A DNA stretch of 64,000 bases from Spirosoma telluris (GTDB lineage: Bacteria > Bacteroidota > Bacteroidia > Cytophagales > Spirosomataceae): assembly GCA_003259005.1 (NCBI GenBank), contig QLII01000001.1:5819001-5883000 (forward strand), written 5' to 3'. Position 1 is the stretch's first letter. Each line of letters begins with the position of its first letter. Below are positions 36,304 through 45,703 of the stretch, one piece after another. The translations under genes and the position numbers were made by a program. The notes beneath the pieces are model-generated. The model was not told where the DNA came from, searched no databases, and was given only the letters and a program-made list of their open reading frames with translations.

Positions 36304-37128
36304 GTGCGTTTTCCTATATTCTTTATCGCCTTATTGGCGAGTTGCCTCCTGGGTATTGAACTACAGGCACAACGATCTGTAATTTGGAGCGAAAAGCCGG
36401 GGACCTGGCTTCTTAACGGGGGGCTGGGAACAACGCGCTATACCGGTGATTTAAGCGAATTTGGGAATATTGCCCACTTGCAACTAGGGACAGGGTTTAA
36501 TCTGGCCGCAACCTACCGGATTTCGCAGCAGCTCTCATATCGGGCCGAGATACAGCTTTACTATATCTACGCGCAGCAAAAATATACCCGAAATTACTAC
36601 AACAATCTCTCATTCAGGAGCTTGAATCCAGATATATGGGCAGGTATACAAGCTGATTTCTGGCCGATTAATGACCGCTATCGGGCCACGATTCCCTACG
36701 CACTGCTGGGCGCAGGGATGACCTACATGAGACCGAAGGCAGACTATAAAGGAAAATCATACGGTTTGTCAATTCTCCAGACCGAAGGTGTAGCCTATAA
36801 CCAACTGGCCGGTATTATTCGCTATGGATTTGGTTTGCCACTGTTGGCTAATGAACGGTTTCGGTTTAATCTGGAAGGTACATATACACACGTTTTAAGC
36901 GATTATCTGGACGATGTCAGCTCGGTTTATCCGGACCGTAGCAATATGAGTCCATTAGCCGCTGCGTTATCTGATCGGCGGGCCGAATTAGGGACAACGC
37001 CCAATCACCCAGGCGCACAGCGGGGAAACACAGGTAAAAATGATGGGTATTTTATGGTATCGGGTCGCCTGATCTTCGTGATCATTACGCCAGGCCAGCG
37101 TAGCTACCGCCGGCAAATTGGCCGTTAG
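36304..37128 (+). CDS. outer-membrane beta-barrel protein (DUF6089-like)
   Basis: 274 aa from a GTG start with signal peptide (MRFPIFFIALLASCLLGIEL, cleaved near QAQ). GTWLLNGGLGTTRYTGDLSE and YRISQQLSYRAEIQLYYIYA are typical of Bacteroidota barrels that begin LGVTNYxGDL. Later strands include RATIPYALLGAGMTYMRP and ERFRFNLEGTYTHVLSDYLD, and the protein ends FMVSGRLIFVII. Role unknown. ATG alternatives would remove the signal peptide. Confidence 0.7.
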   Translation: MRFPIFFIALLASCLLGIELQAQRSVIWSEKPGTWLLNGGLGTTRYTGDLSEFGNIAHLQLGTGFNLAATYRISQQLSYRAEIQLYYIYAQQKYTRNYYNNLSFRSLNPDIWAGIQADFWPINDRYRATIPYALLGAGMTYMRPKADYKGKSYGLSILQTEGVAYNQLAGIIRYGFGLPLLANERFRFNLEGTYTHVLSDYLDDVSSVYPDRSNMSPLAAALSDRRAELGTTPNHPGAQRGNTGKNDGYFMVSGRLIFVIITPGQRSYRRQIGR

Positions 37129-37191
37129 GCTTTTGGGGGCTTTTACTGTATTTTTGGGCCTAAACCCGGCAGTAATGCCTTTCTCAACCGA

Positions 37192-38163
37192 ATGAGTCCA
37201 GCTATTTTTGTTGATGCCCTTCAAGACGAACTCCAATCTATTCAGTACGGGCAGGACCCGCCCGAACTCTATGACCCAATTCGGTACATTATGAGTCTTG
37301 GGGGTAAGCGCATGCGGCCATTGCTGACTCTCATGGCGACTTACCTGTTTACCGATGACTGGCAGAAAGCCGTTCGCCCTGCGTTGGGGGTAGAGGTATT
37401 TCACAACTTTACGCTCATGCACGACGACATTATGGATCAGGCTCCTTTGCGCCGGGGTAATCCAACCGTGCATGAAAAATGGAATGGAAATACCGCTATT
37501 CTGTCGGGCGATGTGATGCTGGTCAATGCCTATCAACTGTTGTTATCTATCGAATCAGATAAACTGAAGCTTGCTTTAGAGCGTTTTAGCCGAACCGCGG
37601 CCGAAGTGTGCGAAGGCCAGCAGATGGATATGAATTTTGAGACTCGTTGGAACGTAACCGAAGCCGAATATATCGACATGATTCGCCTGAAGACGTCGGT
37701 TCTACTCGGTTATGCACTTGAGCTTGGGGGCTTAATTGCCGGTGCCGATGCCGAAACAACCCGCCATCTCTACGAAGGAGGAATGAACATTGGCGTTGGG
37801 TTTCAGTTAAAAGATGATTTGCTGGATGTATATGGCGACCCTGCCAAGTTTGGTAAGCAAGTTGGGGGCGACATCATTGCCAATAAAAAAACCTTTTTAC
37901 TCATCGAAGCACTCCAGCAAGCCCAAGGCTCAATTCGGGATGAATTAACGGCTTGGCTGACCCGAACAACCTTCGATAAAGCCGAAAAAGTGCAGGCAGT
38001 TACGGCTATTTATGACCAGTTAGGGATTCGCCAACAAACCGAAGTGCGTATTAACGAGTACTTTGCGCGTGGATTTGCTAACTTCAATGAGGTTAATGCC
38101 ATCCCCGACCGTAAAGATTTATTGATTCAATTCACCCGACAGTTAGTCGAACGCGAAAGCTGA
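37192..38163 (+). CDS. polyprenyl diphosphate synthase
   Basis: 323 aa trans-prenyltransferase. First aspartate-rich motif DDIMD (residues 78-82) in LMHDDIMDQAPLRRGNPTVH; second DDLLD (208-212) in FQLKDDLLDVYGD; GGKRMRPLLT binds isopentenyl diphosphate. It condenses IPP with allylic diphosphates to make geranylgeranyl or longer (octaprenyl-type) chains for quinones or carotenoids; chain length is not readable here. Followed closely by the rhomboid gene. Confidence 0.88.
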   Translation: MSPAIFVDALQDELQSIQYGQDPPELYDPIRYIMSLGGKRMRPLLTLMATYLFTDDWQKAVRPALGVEVFHNFTLMHDDIMDQAPLRRGNPTVHEKWNGNTAILSGDVMLVNAYQLLLSIESDKLKLALERFSRTAAEVCEGQQMDMNFETRWNVTEAEYIDMIRLKTSVLLGYALELGGLIAGADAETTRHLYEGGMNIGVGFQLKDDLLDVYGDPAKFGKQVGGDIIANKKTFLLIEALQQAQGSIRDELTAWLTRTTFDKAEKVQAVTAIYDQLGIRQQTEVRINEYFARGFANFNEVNAIPDRKDLLIQFTRQLVERES

Positions 38164-38250
38164 AACGATATAAGATGTATTATGTATGATATGGGCTGAA
38201 CTTTTTATCTCATAACTAATACACCTTATAGCCTGCATCCTACATAAATT

Positions 38251-38874
38251 ATGAGCATAACCATTATTATCATCGTCATTACGGTCCTTGTCAGTGTAAT
38301 GGCCTGGAGAGATTACAGCCTGATGGATCGGTTTATAATGAACCCCTATCGAGTAGCAAGTCGGGGTGAATACTACCGGTTGGTTACGTCTGGTTTTCTG
38401 CACGCTGATTGGGGGCATCTACTGTTCAACATGATTAGCTTTTACTTTTTTGGGGGCTTCATTGAGCAAGTGTTTTATTATCTGTTCGCTGGAAGTGGAC
38501 CCGTGTATTTGGTCGGGTTTTATTTAGCGGCTATTCTGGTGTCTGATATTCCTACTTTCCTGAAGCATCGAAATGATCCCGGATACAATTCATTAGGCGC
38601 TTCTGGGGGTGTCTCGGCCATTATTTTTGCGGCTATCCTGTTTCGACCTTTAACCCCAATTACCTTATTTTTTATCCCAATCGGTATTCCCGGATTTATT
38701 TTTGGTCCCTTATACCTTGCTTATTCATACTACGAATCTCGCCGTGGTGCTGGTAATATTAACCACGATGCTCACTTCTATGGGGCACTATTTGGTATCT
38801 TGTTTATGATTATCGTGTATCCGCAAGTATTACCTGACTTTATTGAACAAGTGTCTAGCTGGCGCCTGTTTTAG
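38251..38874 (+). CDS. rhomboid family intramembrane serine protease
   Basis: 207 aa with about six membrane helices. The catalytic serine lies in SLGASGGVSAIIF (S118) and histidine in NINHDAHFYGALFG (H175), the rhomboid dyad. HADWGHLLFNMISFYFFGG near residue 51 is the conserved L1-loop and helix-2 signature (HxxxxHxxxN). It cleaves transmembrane substrates in the inner membrane. Substrate unknown. The region 38164-38250 upstream holds only AT-rich degenerate repeats. Confidence 0.87.
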   Translation: MSITIIIIVITVLVSVMAWRDYSLMDRFIMNPYRVASRGEYYRLVTSGFLHADWGHLLFNMISFYFFGGFIEQVFYYLFAGSGPVYLVGFYLAAILVSDIPTFLKHRNDPGYNSLGASGGVSAIIFAAILFRPLTPITLFFIPIGIPGFIFGPLYLAYSYYESRRGAGNINHDAHFYGALFGILFMIIVYPQVLPDFIEQVSSWRLF

Positions 38875-38901
38875 CGAATACGGTACCGTTATTGAGTTAC
38901 G

Positions 38902-39798
38902 ATGTTTAACCTATTCAATCAGCCATACCCAGCCGCGAATCCGCCTATGCAGGAATTGCGTAAGGCTGCGGTAATTGGGGTATTCGTTGGTTTGTTTCTG
39001 CTAGTCTTTCAACCATTTGGGCTTAATTTATGGGAAACACCGAATAAGGTACTTAAAATAGTCGGGTTTGGCGTGGTTACGTTTGTGGTAACGGCTATCA
39101 ACTTTATCGTTTGGCCACGACTATTTCCCCAACCGTTTGGTGAGGAGGCCTGGACCGTTGGGCGCGAAATCCTATTCGTACTAGTAAATATTCTCCTGAT
39201 TGCTATTGCAAATCGGCTATACCTGGCAGAATTGTTAGGCCCCTCAGAGGAAAGCGGATTGAACTGGCTGAATATGATTCTGGTAACCTTCCTGATCGGT
39301 ATATTTCCGGTAACAGGTTTGGTGTTGCTTAACTACATCAGGCAACTCAAAAAATACAGCCAGTCTGCCGCTAACCTACCTGTTCATAGCCTTGCTTCTG
39401 AAACACTACCTTCGGCGAACACGTTGGTTACTGATCCTACAGAGTCAGCTAATATAGTCATAACGCTTGTTGCCGATAATGAGAAAAATAAATTGGTAAT
39501 GCCCATCGAGTCCCTGATTTATGTCGAATCGAGCGACAACTACTGCACCGTTGTTCACCTTAAAAATGGGCAACCTGCCAAACCATTGCTGCGTAGTAGT
39601 CTGGGTCGATTGGAAAAGCAGATTGCGCAGCCACATATTGTCCGGTGCCATCGTTCATATGTTGTGAACCTTAACCGGGTTGAGCGCGTAACGGGCAATG
39701 CCCAGGGCTACAAACTTCATTTAATGGGTGGGCAGTTTCAGATACCTGTAGCACGGCAGTATAACGAGACGTTGATTGCTGAACTGAAAACCTTGTAG
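38902..39798 (+). CDS. membrane-anchored LytTR DNA-binding regulator
   Basis: 298 aa. The N-terminal half has four predicted membrane helices (AAVIGVFVGLFLLVFQPFGL; VVTFVVTAINFIVW; ILFVLVNILLIAIA; MILVTFLIGIFPVTGLVLL). The C-terminal 100 residues are a LytTR domain (IESLIYVESSDNYCTVVHLK; PHIVRCHRSYVVNLNRVERV; LHLMGGQFQIPVARQYNETL). There is no receiver domain, so it senses through the membrane part rather than by phosphorylation. It probably regulates nearby envelope genes; targets unknown. Confidence 0.83.
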   Translation: MFNLFNQPYPAANPPMQELRKAAVIGVFVGLFLLVFQPFGLNLWETPNKVLKIVGFGVVTFVVTAINFIVWPRLFPQPFGEEAWTVGREILFVLVNILLIAIANRLYLAELLGPSEESGLNWLNMILVTFLIGIFPVTGLVLLNYIRQLKKYSQSAANLPVHSLASETLPSANTLVTDPTESANIVITLVADNEKNKLVMPIESLIYVESSDNYCTVVHLKNGQPAKPLLRSSLGRLEKQIAQPHIVRCHRSYVVNLNRVERVTGNAQGYKLHLMGGQFQIPVARQYNETLIAELKTL

Positions 39799-39872
39799 AA
39801 TACCCCACGATTCGCCCCAAACGGCGTTTTTTATTGCCAAACATCCCTAACCTTGCTGTTTACCCCTTTTAA

Positions 39873-39904
39873 TTGCAGCAAGTTAGCAGGCTAATGTACG
39901 TTTG
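39873..39904 (+). promoter_or_regulatory. predicted sigma-A promoter of the DUF2306-like gene
   Basis: TTG (39873-39875), 21 nt, then TACGTTTG (39897-39904): an exact TTG/TANNTTTG match. It overlaps the TTG at 39902 that would otherwise be a start, so it supports translation from the ATG at 39935. Confidence 0.65.
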
Positions 39905-39934
39905 TCTCAACGAACGACAATCGCACAGAAGGCT

Positions 39935-40633
39935 ATGAAAACCCTGATTACTACACTCCTTATTATTCATATCGCTACTGGCTTTACGGCTTTGCTGGTT
40001 GGCCTGATTCCTATGTTTTCGAAAAAAGGCAGTCGCCTGCATAATCGGGCCGGGCTAGTCTATGTCTACTGCATGATTACCGTTGCCCTCACAGCGTTGC
40101 TCTTATGTGGCTTGCAGCCCTTTAAAATGATGCGCCTGTTCCTGACGGGCATTGCTGTCTTCAGTTTCTATTTGAGCATGACAGGCTGGCGCGCAACGAA
40201 GCAGAAAAAAACGGGCCCAACGGCATTCGATAAGGGGCTTACTTTTGTGACGTTGCTGGTTAGCGTAGGAATGATTGGCTTTGGGGTGTATTTGCTAGCG
40301 CTTAATGGGGCATCGTTCTTCCCAATTTTATTCTCCTTTTTCGGAGTGCTGACCTTGACATTTGCTGGCCGTGATATTCAATTTATGATACAGCCAACTG
40401 AAAAAATGCATTGGTTTTTTCAGCACTTCACGCGCATGGGTGGTTCCTATATTGCTACATTTACAGCCGCCCTAGTCACGAATCTGGCTCGTATACTACC
40501 TGCCAATGCGCCCGACTGGGCTGCGACTTTAGGCTGGATTGCGCCAAGTATCCTTGGCGGCATGCTTATTGGCCGAACAGTAGCGTATTACAAGAAGAAA
40601 TTTAGTGCGACAAAAACACCCGTGGCGGCATAA
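39935..40633 (+). CDS. DUF2306-like membrane protein
   Basis: 232 aa from the ATG at 39935 with AGAAGG upstream. Seven or so hydrophobic helices: TLLIIHIATGFTALLVGLIP, YVYCMITVALTALLLCG, LFLTGIAVFSFYLSMTGW, FVTLLVSVGMIGFGVYLLAL, PILFSFFGVLTLTFAGRD, GSYIATFTAALVTNL, IAPSILGGMLIGRTVAYY. The conserved histidines (HIATGF, HWFFQHFTRM) suggest a heme- or proton-linked DUF2306/cytochrome b561-like fold. Function unknown. Confidence 0.68.
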   Translation: MKTLITTLLIIHIATGFTALLVGLIPMFSKKGSRLHNRAGLVYVYCMITVALTALLLCGLQPFKMMRLFLTGIAVFSFYLSMTGWRATKQKKTGPTAFDKGLTFVTLLVSVGMIGFGVYLLALNGASFFPILFSFFGVLTLTFAGRDIQFMIQPTEKMHWFFQHFTRMGGSYIATFTAALVTNLARILPANAPDWAATLGWIAPSILGGMLIGRTVAYYKKKFSATKTPVAA

Positions 40634-40634
40634 G

Positions 40635-41333
40635 TCATTTTTGCAATGACTCTTTAGCCGTTGATAGCGATTTCTCAGCCCAAAGCTTCATCTGCTTGCC
40701 AGAATAATGCAAGCCATCGGAAGCAAATTGTGTGTCATCGCCCGAAGCTGAACGCGTGAGCGGGGTAATGTCAACAAAAGCAATGGCTGCTTTCTCACAT
40801 TCTTCCTTAGCAATGGCATTGAACTGATCAATTTCCTGGGCTATTCTGGCTTTGCTCTGACCAACTGCATAGGGTGAATACCCCCAATCGGGAATCGACA
40901 GGACGAAAATGTGAGTTGTTTTACCACCGGCAAACTTGGTTGCCGTTTGGAGCAACGCCCGGAACTCAGTCCGGTAGGTGTCCTGGCTCTGGCCCCGGTA
41001 TTGATTATTGACGCCAATTAGCAACGAAACCAGGCTATAGGTTTTCTGATTGCTACTAGCTTTAATTGCATCCTGCAATTCGGACGTTGTCCAGCCTGTT
41101 TTGGCTATTATATCCGGGCTTCCCACATCTAAACCATCTTTCCGAAGGAGCCCGGCGAGTTGAACGCTCCAGCGATCCGCTTCTGAAACGCGTTCACCAA
41201 TGGTATAAGAGTCGCCGAGGGAAAGGAAGTTGTATTTCGATGCGTCAGCGGTTGGGTTTTCGGTCATGTCAGGTTGGGTGCAGGCTAGAAAGGAAAATAG
41301 AACCAGGATTTGTATGATTTTATTGATTACCAT
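40635..41333 (-). CDS. SGNH/GDSL hydrolase lipoprotein
   Basis: 232 aa from the ATG at 41333, which begins the signal MVINKIIQILVLFSFLAC (lipobox). The active-site blocks are NFLSLGDSYTIGE (block I serine, GDSx), VSLLIGVNNQYRGQ (block III GxND-like, N) and FASDGLHYSG (block V DxxH). Probably an esterase acting on acylated sugars or lipids at the cell surface. Converges with the DUF2306-like gene, one base between stop codons. Confidence 0.83.
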   Translation of the reverse strand: MVINKIIQILVLFSFLACTQPDMTENPTADASKYNFLSLGDSYTIGERVSEADRWSVQLAGLLRKDGLDVGSPDIIAKTGWTTSELQDAIKASSNQKTYSLVSLLIGVNNQYRGQSQDTYRTEFRALLQTATKFAGGKTTHIFVLSIPDWGYSPYAVGQSKARIAQEIDQFNAIAKEECEKAAIAFVDITPLTRSASGDDTQFASDGLHYSGKQMKLWAEKSLSTAKESLQK

Positions 41334-41454
41334 GATTTTGCTAAAACGTTGATTTCCTATCCGTAATAAACGATACACGAACTAAATCAGATTGTTAAAA
41401 GTCTGATTTAGGCCACAAAATCATGATAATCATTTAAATCAAAAAAATCCCAGT

Positions 41455-42535
41455 TCAAACATCCTGTTCCAGCAAAAATGCCTTGATGAACGGATCAAGA
41501 TCACCATCCAGTACAGCTTCGGTATTGGATGTTTGATAGCCCGTGCGGTGATCTTTCACGCGCCGGTCATCCAATACGTAGGAGCGAATCTGGGAGCCCC
41601 ACTCGATTTTCTGCTTACTTGCTTCCACCTCGGCACGAGCTGCGTTACGCTTCTGTACCTCAATTTCGTAGAGCTTGGATTTCAGTAACCGTATGGCCAC
41701 CTCTTTATTCTGTAACTGGCTCCGTTCCTGCTGACATTCAATGATCAATCCTGATGGTTTATGTTTCAGACGGACGGCCGTTTCAACCTTGTTCACGTTC
41801 TGCCCACCAGCACCGCCCGACCGGAACGTATCCCAATCAATATCAGCCGGATTAACTTCAATATTGATCGTGTCATCAATCAATGGGTAAGCATAGACCG
41901 AGGCAAAGGAAGTATGTCGTCGGGCGTTGGAGTCGAAGGGCGAAATGCGCACCAGGCGGTGAACGCCATTCTCAGATTTTAGGAAACCGTATGCCAGCGG
42001 GCCATCGACCTCAATTGTTGCAGATTTTATTCCGGCTGTATCACCCTCCTGATAATCAACCTGTTTCAGCCCATAGCCATGTTTTTCGGCCCAGCGCATA
42101 TACATGCGGTAGAGCATATCGGCCCAGTCTTGGCTTTCGGTGCCACCGGCTCCAGCATTTATTTCAAGAACGGCACTAAGCTGGTCTTCCTCGTTGCCGA
42201 GCATCTTTTTGAGTTCGAGGTCGTCGAGCGTATCTTTAAGTTTACGACCTTCCTCATCCACTTCTTCTTCACTTACATCGCCTGCTTCGTAGAATTCGAA
42301 CAGCGTTTCGAGGTCGCCGAACTGGCTATTTAATTTTTCGTACCCACTGGTCCAGCCCTTAAGGGTACGAACCTGCTTCATTACCCCTTCGGCCCGGGCA
42401 GCATCGGTCCAGAACTCAGGCTGAAAGGTTTGCTGTTCGAGCTCGGCTAATTGTTCTTTCTTGGCATCGTAGTCAAAGATACCTCCTTAGAGCCTCTACT
42501 CTGGCTCTCAAGTCGGTCAACTGGTCGGTTGTCAT
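41455..42535 (-). CDS. prfB: peptide chain release factor 2, programmed +1 frameshift
   Basis: A 25-codon-class leader ORF from the ATG at 42535 (MTTDQLTDLRARVEALRRYL) ends at an in-frame TGA (42475-42473). The body resumes one base later as DYDAKKEQLAELEQQTFQPE and continues 359 aa in total, with SPFDSNARRHTSF (SPF tripeptide that reads UGA) and RSGGAGGQNVNKVET (GGQ motif). RF2 releases nascent chains at UGA/UAA. The shift is the standard autoregulatory one: low RF2 favours frameshifting and more RF2. Confidence 0.93.
42473..42487 (-). promoter_or_regulatory. prfB programmed frameshift site
   Basis: The minus strand reads AGGAGGTATCTTTGAC: an internal Shine-Dalgarno-like AGGAGG three bases before the CTT slippery codon and the TGA stop, followed by C. 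This matches the canonical E. coli site AGGGGGTATCTTTGAC almost base for base. Confidence 0.92.
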
Positions 42536-42681
42536 GAACTTGTCGTATTGTTGAAAAATGAATTGAGGCACAGAGAAAGTAGAGAAGACTCCGCGTCCCA
42601 AATGATAAGTACAAAGATAGAACAAAAGAAAGTGGGGGAGAGGTTTCGATCGGTGTGTATAGGATTTCGCCTGATTTGTCA

Positions 42682-43876
42682 CTAGTGGTCTTCCAGCGTA
42701 GATTCTTTGGATTCTGATTGATTCTTTTGATGCTAGAGCAATCATCCAATTTAGATTCTATTGATTCTTTGGAGTATATTAAAGGTTATTAGTCAAATTT
42801 TGGTATTGTAACGTGTGCATGCACGAGTTTGTAATTTTGCTTATGCTAAAGTATGACGAGATAAAAGCAAACGAGCGCCGACTACTCGCTCTGACCAGCT
42901 TGAAAGGTGGCGAATTCGACTATCTGCTGAAACACTTTTCGCCCATTTGTGAGCGCTATTTCCGCTATCATACCTACGAAGGCAAAAAACGGAAGTTACC
43001 CGCTTTCAAACCTCATCAGGATGAAAAATTGCCCACCAGCAGCGATAAACTATTATTCCTACTCACTTATCTGAAAGGCAATCAATTACAGGAGTTTCAT
43101 GGAGCGGTCTATGACCTCTCCCAAGCCAAGGTATCGAGTCTAGTAAAAATATTGCAACGGCTTCTAGATGAGACGCTTCATAAAATGGGCCTGAGTCCTG
43201 CCCGTGATAGTGAAGGACTGGTCAAGCAATTACAAAACCACCCCGATGATACCTTTAATCACGATGCTACCGAACGCCCTATTGAGCGCAAGACCGATTA
43301 TGAGGCCCAGAAAGAAGACTATTCGGGTAAAAGCAAAGCCCACACCAGCAAAAACGAGATCGTCAGCGACCAAGCCAGTGAACTTCTCTACGTAAGCCCT
43401 ACTTATGAGGGAAAAACGCATGATAAAGCCCTCCTAGATGAAGAGCAACTGACTTGGATTGTGGGCATAAAACTACGGCAAGATACTGGTTACCAAGGTT
43501 ATAATCCGGCTGGAGTCACCATCCTTCAGCCGACTAAAAAGCCGCGGGGGGCCAGCCTTACCGACCAACAAAAAGAAGTGAATCGCCATATTTCCAAGGA
43601 ACGAGTTGTGATCGAACACGCCATTGCTGGCCTCAAACGCCTACGCATACTCAAAGAGCGAATCCGATTGAAATTCTATGATGTTCGGGATCGGATGGTC
43701 AGCATTGGCTGTGCTTTACATAACCTGCGAGTAAAAAGCCCTTTCCGAAAGTACGCTCCTCGCACGGGCATGTGGGCATCATGATACCAACTTCTCAATT
43801 ATCAAGTCTATTGTATTGATAATCACAGGCAAAAGAATCCATACAATCCAAAGAATCTATTTTGGCAAAGCACTAG
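42682..43876. mobile_element. GATTCT-unit element interrupted by an IS5-like insertion
   Basis: Ends CTAGTGGTCTTCCAGC (42682) and the complement of TTTTGGCAAAGCACTAG (ending 43876) match at 19 of 25 positions including the GATTCT core, like copies A and B. Inside lies about 1 kb with a transposase. The central loop of the family (TGTATTGATAATCACAGGC, 43812-43830) survives to the right of the transposase, so an IS inserting into a resident element is favoured. The IS ends probably carry TTGGTAT (42800) and ATACCAA (43784). Confidence 0.6.
42843..43784 (+). CDS. IS5-family (ISL2-like, DDE_Tnp_4) transposase
   Basis: 313 aa from the ATG at 42843; a GTG at 42813 would add ten residues. A helix-turn-helix-like N-terminus (FKPHQDEKLPTSSDKLLFLL) precedes a DDE domain. 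The first Asp lies in FNHDATERPIERK, then YSGKSKAHTSKNEIV, the second Asp in EGKTHDKALLDE, and Glu in RVVIEHAIAGLKRLRILKER. The catalytic triad appears intact, so the element may be active. Flanked by dispersed palindromic repeats. Family level is secure, exact IS name not. Confidence 0.82.
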   Translation: MLKYDEIKANERRLLALTSLKGGEFDYLLKHFSPICERYFRYHTYEGKKRKLPAFKPHQDEKLPTSSDKLLFLLTYLKGNQLQEFHGAVYDLSQAKVSSLVKILQRLLDETLHKMGLSPARDSEGLVKQLQNHPDDTFNHDATERPIERKTDYEAQKEDYSGKSKAHTSKNEIVSDQASELLYVSPTYEGKTHDKALLDEEQLTWIVGIKLRQDTGYQGYNPAGVTILQPTKKPRGASLTDQQKEVNRHISKERVVIEHAIAGLKRLRILKERIRLKFYDVRDRMVSIGCALHNLRVKSPFRKYAPRTGMWAS

Positions 43877-43903
43877 CTTTTTTTGTAAAACCTTCCTTGG
43901 GCT

Positions 43904-45610
43904 ATGAAATACAGTTTACTGATTCTGATCCCTTTACTCACAATTCCCTGGACTGCCTTGGGGCAAACTAATTTGTCTAAAGCACCGGTATGTGGCTTTG
44001 GCTTATTGCTGCAACAGCAACGCACCCGCGACCCGCTATTCGCCCAGAGATTAAATCAATCCGAAGCTATTTTTCAACAGCAGATTGCCCGGCAGCATGG
44101 CGCACGGATGGCGCAGGAGACCATTTATACACTGCCGGTAGTCGTTCATGTCATTCATAATGGCGAGGCTATTGGCACGGCTAACAATCCTTCGGATGCA
44201 GCTATTCAGGCCATGATTGGCGTATTGAATGCCGGTTTTCGAAAAAGTTTTCCGCAATCGGGCGGGGTTGACGTGGGTATTCAGTTTCAACTAGCCATTC
44301 GGTCGCCCCAGTGTGGTAGCGCAACTGGCATCAATCGGGTAAATGGCAGTGGTGTAACGAATTATACAAGCGGTGGTATTGCTGTTGGTACGTATGGAGG
44401 TAGTGCCGATGAAGTGGCTGTCAAGGCCTTAAGCCGATGGCCGAATACAGATTATATCAACATCTGGATTGTAAACAAGATCAACGGGGATGCTAACGCA
44501 GGCGGTTTTGCGTTTTTTCCTGAATACAATTCCGCGCTTAACGATGGTATTGTGGTGTGTGCGGGTACAGTTACAGGCACGAACAAAACCATTGTTCATG
44601 AAATGGGGCACGTCTTCAATTTGTATCATACCTTCTATGATGATGCCAACGAAACTACCTGTCCTTCGTCAGCGTCTTGTGCAGCCACTGGCGATCGGGT
44701 TTGCGATACCGAGCCTGTACTGAATGTTAGTTGTGGCACTACGCCAAATACGTGTACGGGCGCTGCTTTTCTGATAGCAGATGTAAGCCTGAATTATACA
44801 GTGAAAAACAATTACATGGGCTATACGACCTGCCAATGGATGTTTACGCAAGGCCAGAAAGATCGGATGCGGGCGGCCCTGCTGGCGTTCCGGGGCGGAT
44901 TGTTGAGTTCGGGCGGATTGATGGCACCTACTGCTAGTCCGCCTACAGTTTGTTCTGTTTCCGCTGCGAACGGGCTGTCGCCTTATTATGGCGTTGGTCG
45001 ATTAACCTTTAACACGCTCGATGTCTATTCCAACTCATCGATGGCCGATGGTGGGTTTTATGTGGACCGAAGCTGTAATCAACGTACGATACTTACAAGA
45101 GGACAGTCGTACTCATTAGTTGTCCAGGGCACCTACAACAACTACCAGTATTTACGGGCCTACATAGATTACAACGCAGATGGCGATTTTAATGATACCG
45201 GTGAAACCTTGATGACGACTTCGGCCGGGAGTACAACGGCAACCGTGACTATACCAGCCAGTGGCGTTACAATGAATACGGCGCTACGACTCCGGGTAAT
45301 AGCCGATAATCCGAATGGAATAGCACCTGCCGCCTGTACTTTAAATGGAACCGTAGCTGAAGGTGTCGGTCAGATAGAAGATTATACCGTCGTGATTATA
45401 CCGCGCACAGTTATATCTATTGCATCGGGCAGTTGGACGGCTCCGTCGACCTGGTCTTGTACGTGCGTGCCCGTCGCTACAGATATCGTTTCTATACAGT
45501 CAACCCATACCGTGTCGATTAGTAGTGGGTTGAAGCAGGCCTTAAGTCTAACTCTTCAGGGAAAATTACAATATGCACCGGGCGGGCAATTGCAATTGGC
45601 AGGTAATTAA
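43904..45610 (+). CDS. M43 zinc metallopeptidase with GEVED domain
   Basis: 568 aa with signal peptide (MKYSLLILIPLLTIPWTALG, cleaved after Q). The zincin motif HEMGHVFNLYH (H232, E233, H236, H242) and a Met-turn NYMGYT identify a pappalysin/cytophagalysin-like M43 protease. Residues about 370-480 hold a GEVED domain (YLRAYIDYNADGDFNDTGET then GVGQIEDYTVVI). The C-terminal tail (SIASGSWTAPSTWSCTCVPV) is a truncated-looking adhesion or sorting-like segment, without a clear T9SS domain. Secreted protein degradation is likely. Confidence 0.85.
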   Translation: MKYSLLILIPLLTIPWTALGQTNLSKAPVCGFGLLLQQQRTRDPLFAQRLNQSEAIFQQQIARQHGARMAQETIYTLPVVVHVIHNGEAIGTANNPSDAAIQAMIGVLNAGFRKSFPQSGGVDVGIQFQLAIRSPQCGSATGINRVNGSGVTNYTSGGIAVGTYGGSADEVAVKALSRWPNTDYINIWIVNKINGDANAGGFAFFPEYNSALNDGIVVCAGTVTGTNKTIVHEMGHVFNLYHTFYDDANETTCPSSASCAATGDRVCDTEPVLNVSCGTTPNTCTGAAFLIADVSLNYTVKNNYMGYTTCQWMFTQGQKDRMRAALLAFRGGLLSSGGLMAPTASPPTVCSVSAANGLSPYYGVGRLTFNTLDVYSNSSMADGGFYVDRSCNQRTILTRGQSYSLVVQGTYNNYQYLRAYIDYNADGDFNDTGETLMTTSAGSTTATVTIPASGVTMNTALRLRVIADNPNGIAPAACTLNGTVAEGVGQIEDYTVVIIPRTVISIASGSWTAPSTWSCTCVPVATDIVSIQSTHTVSISSGLKQALSLTLQGKLQYAPGGQLQLAGN

Positions 45611-45640
45611 GACGAATAACCCCGTATCAACTTTTCGACC

Positions 45641-45648
45641 TACCTTTG
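45641..45648 (+). promoter_or_regulatory. -7 element of the lpdA promoter
   Basis: TACCTTTG matches TANNTTTG exactly, 56 bases before the lpdA ATG. No TTG is found about 20 nt upstream, so only half of the consensus is present. Confidence 0.4.
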
Positions 45649-45703
45649 TGTTCTGTAATCACGGACATTACACATTTTTCATTATACATTTTTCATAAAA
45701 CTA

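Noticed and set aside
41455..42381. Truncated prfB starting at the internal codon at 42381
   Set aside because: The upstream CTTTGAC context with AGGAGG shows programmed frameshifting, so the gene starts at 42535.
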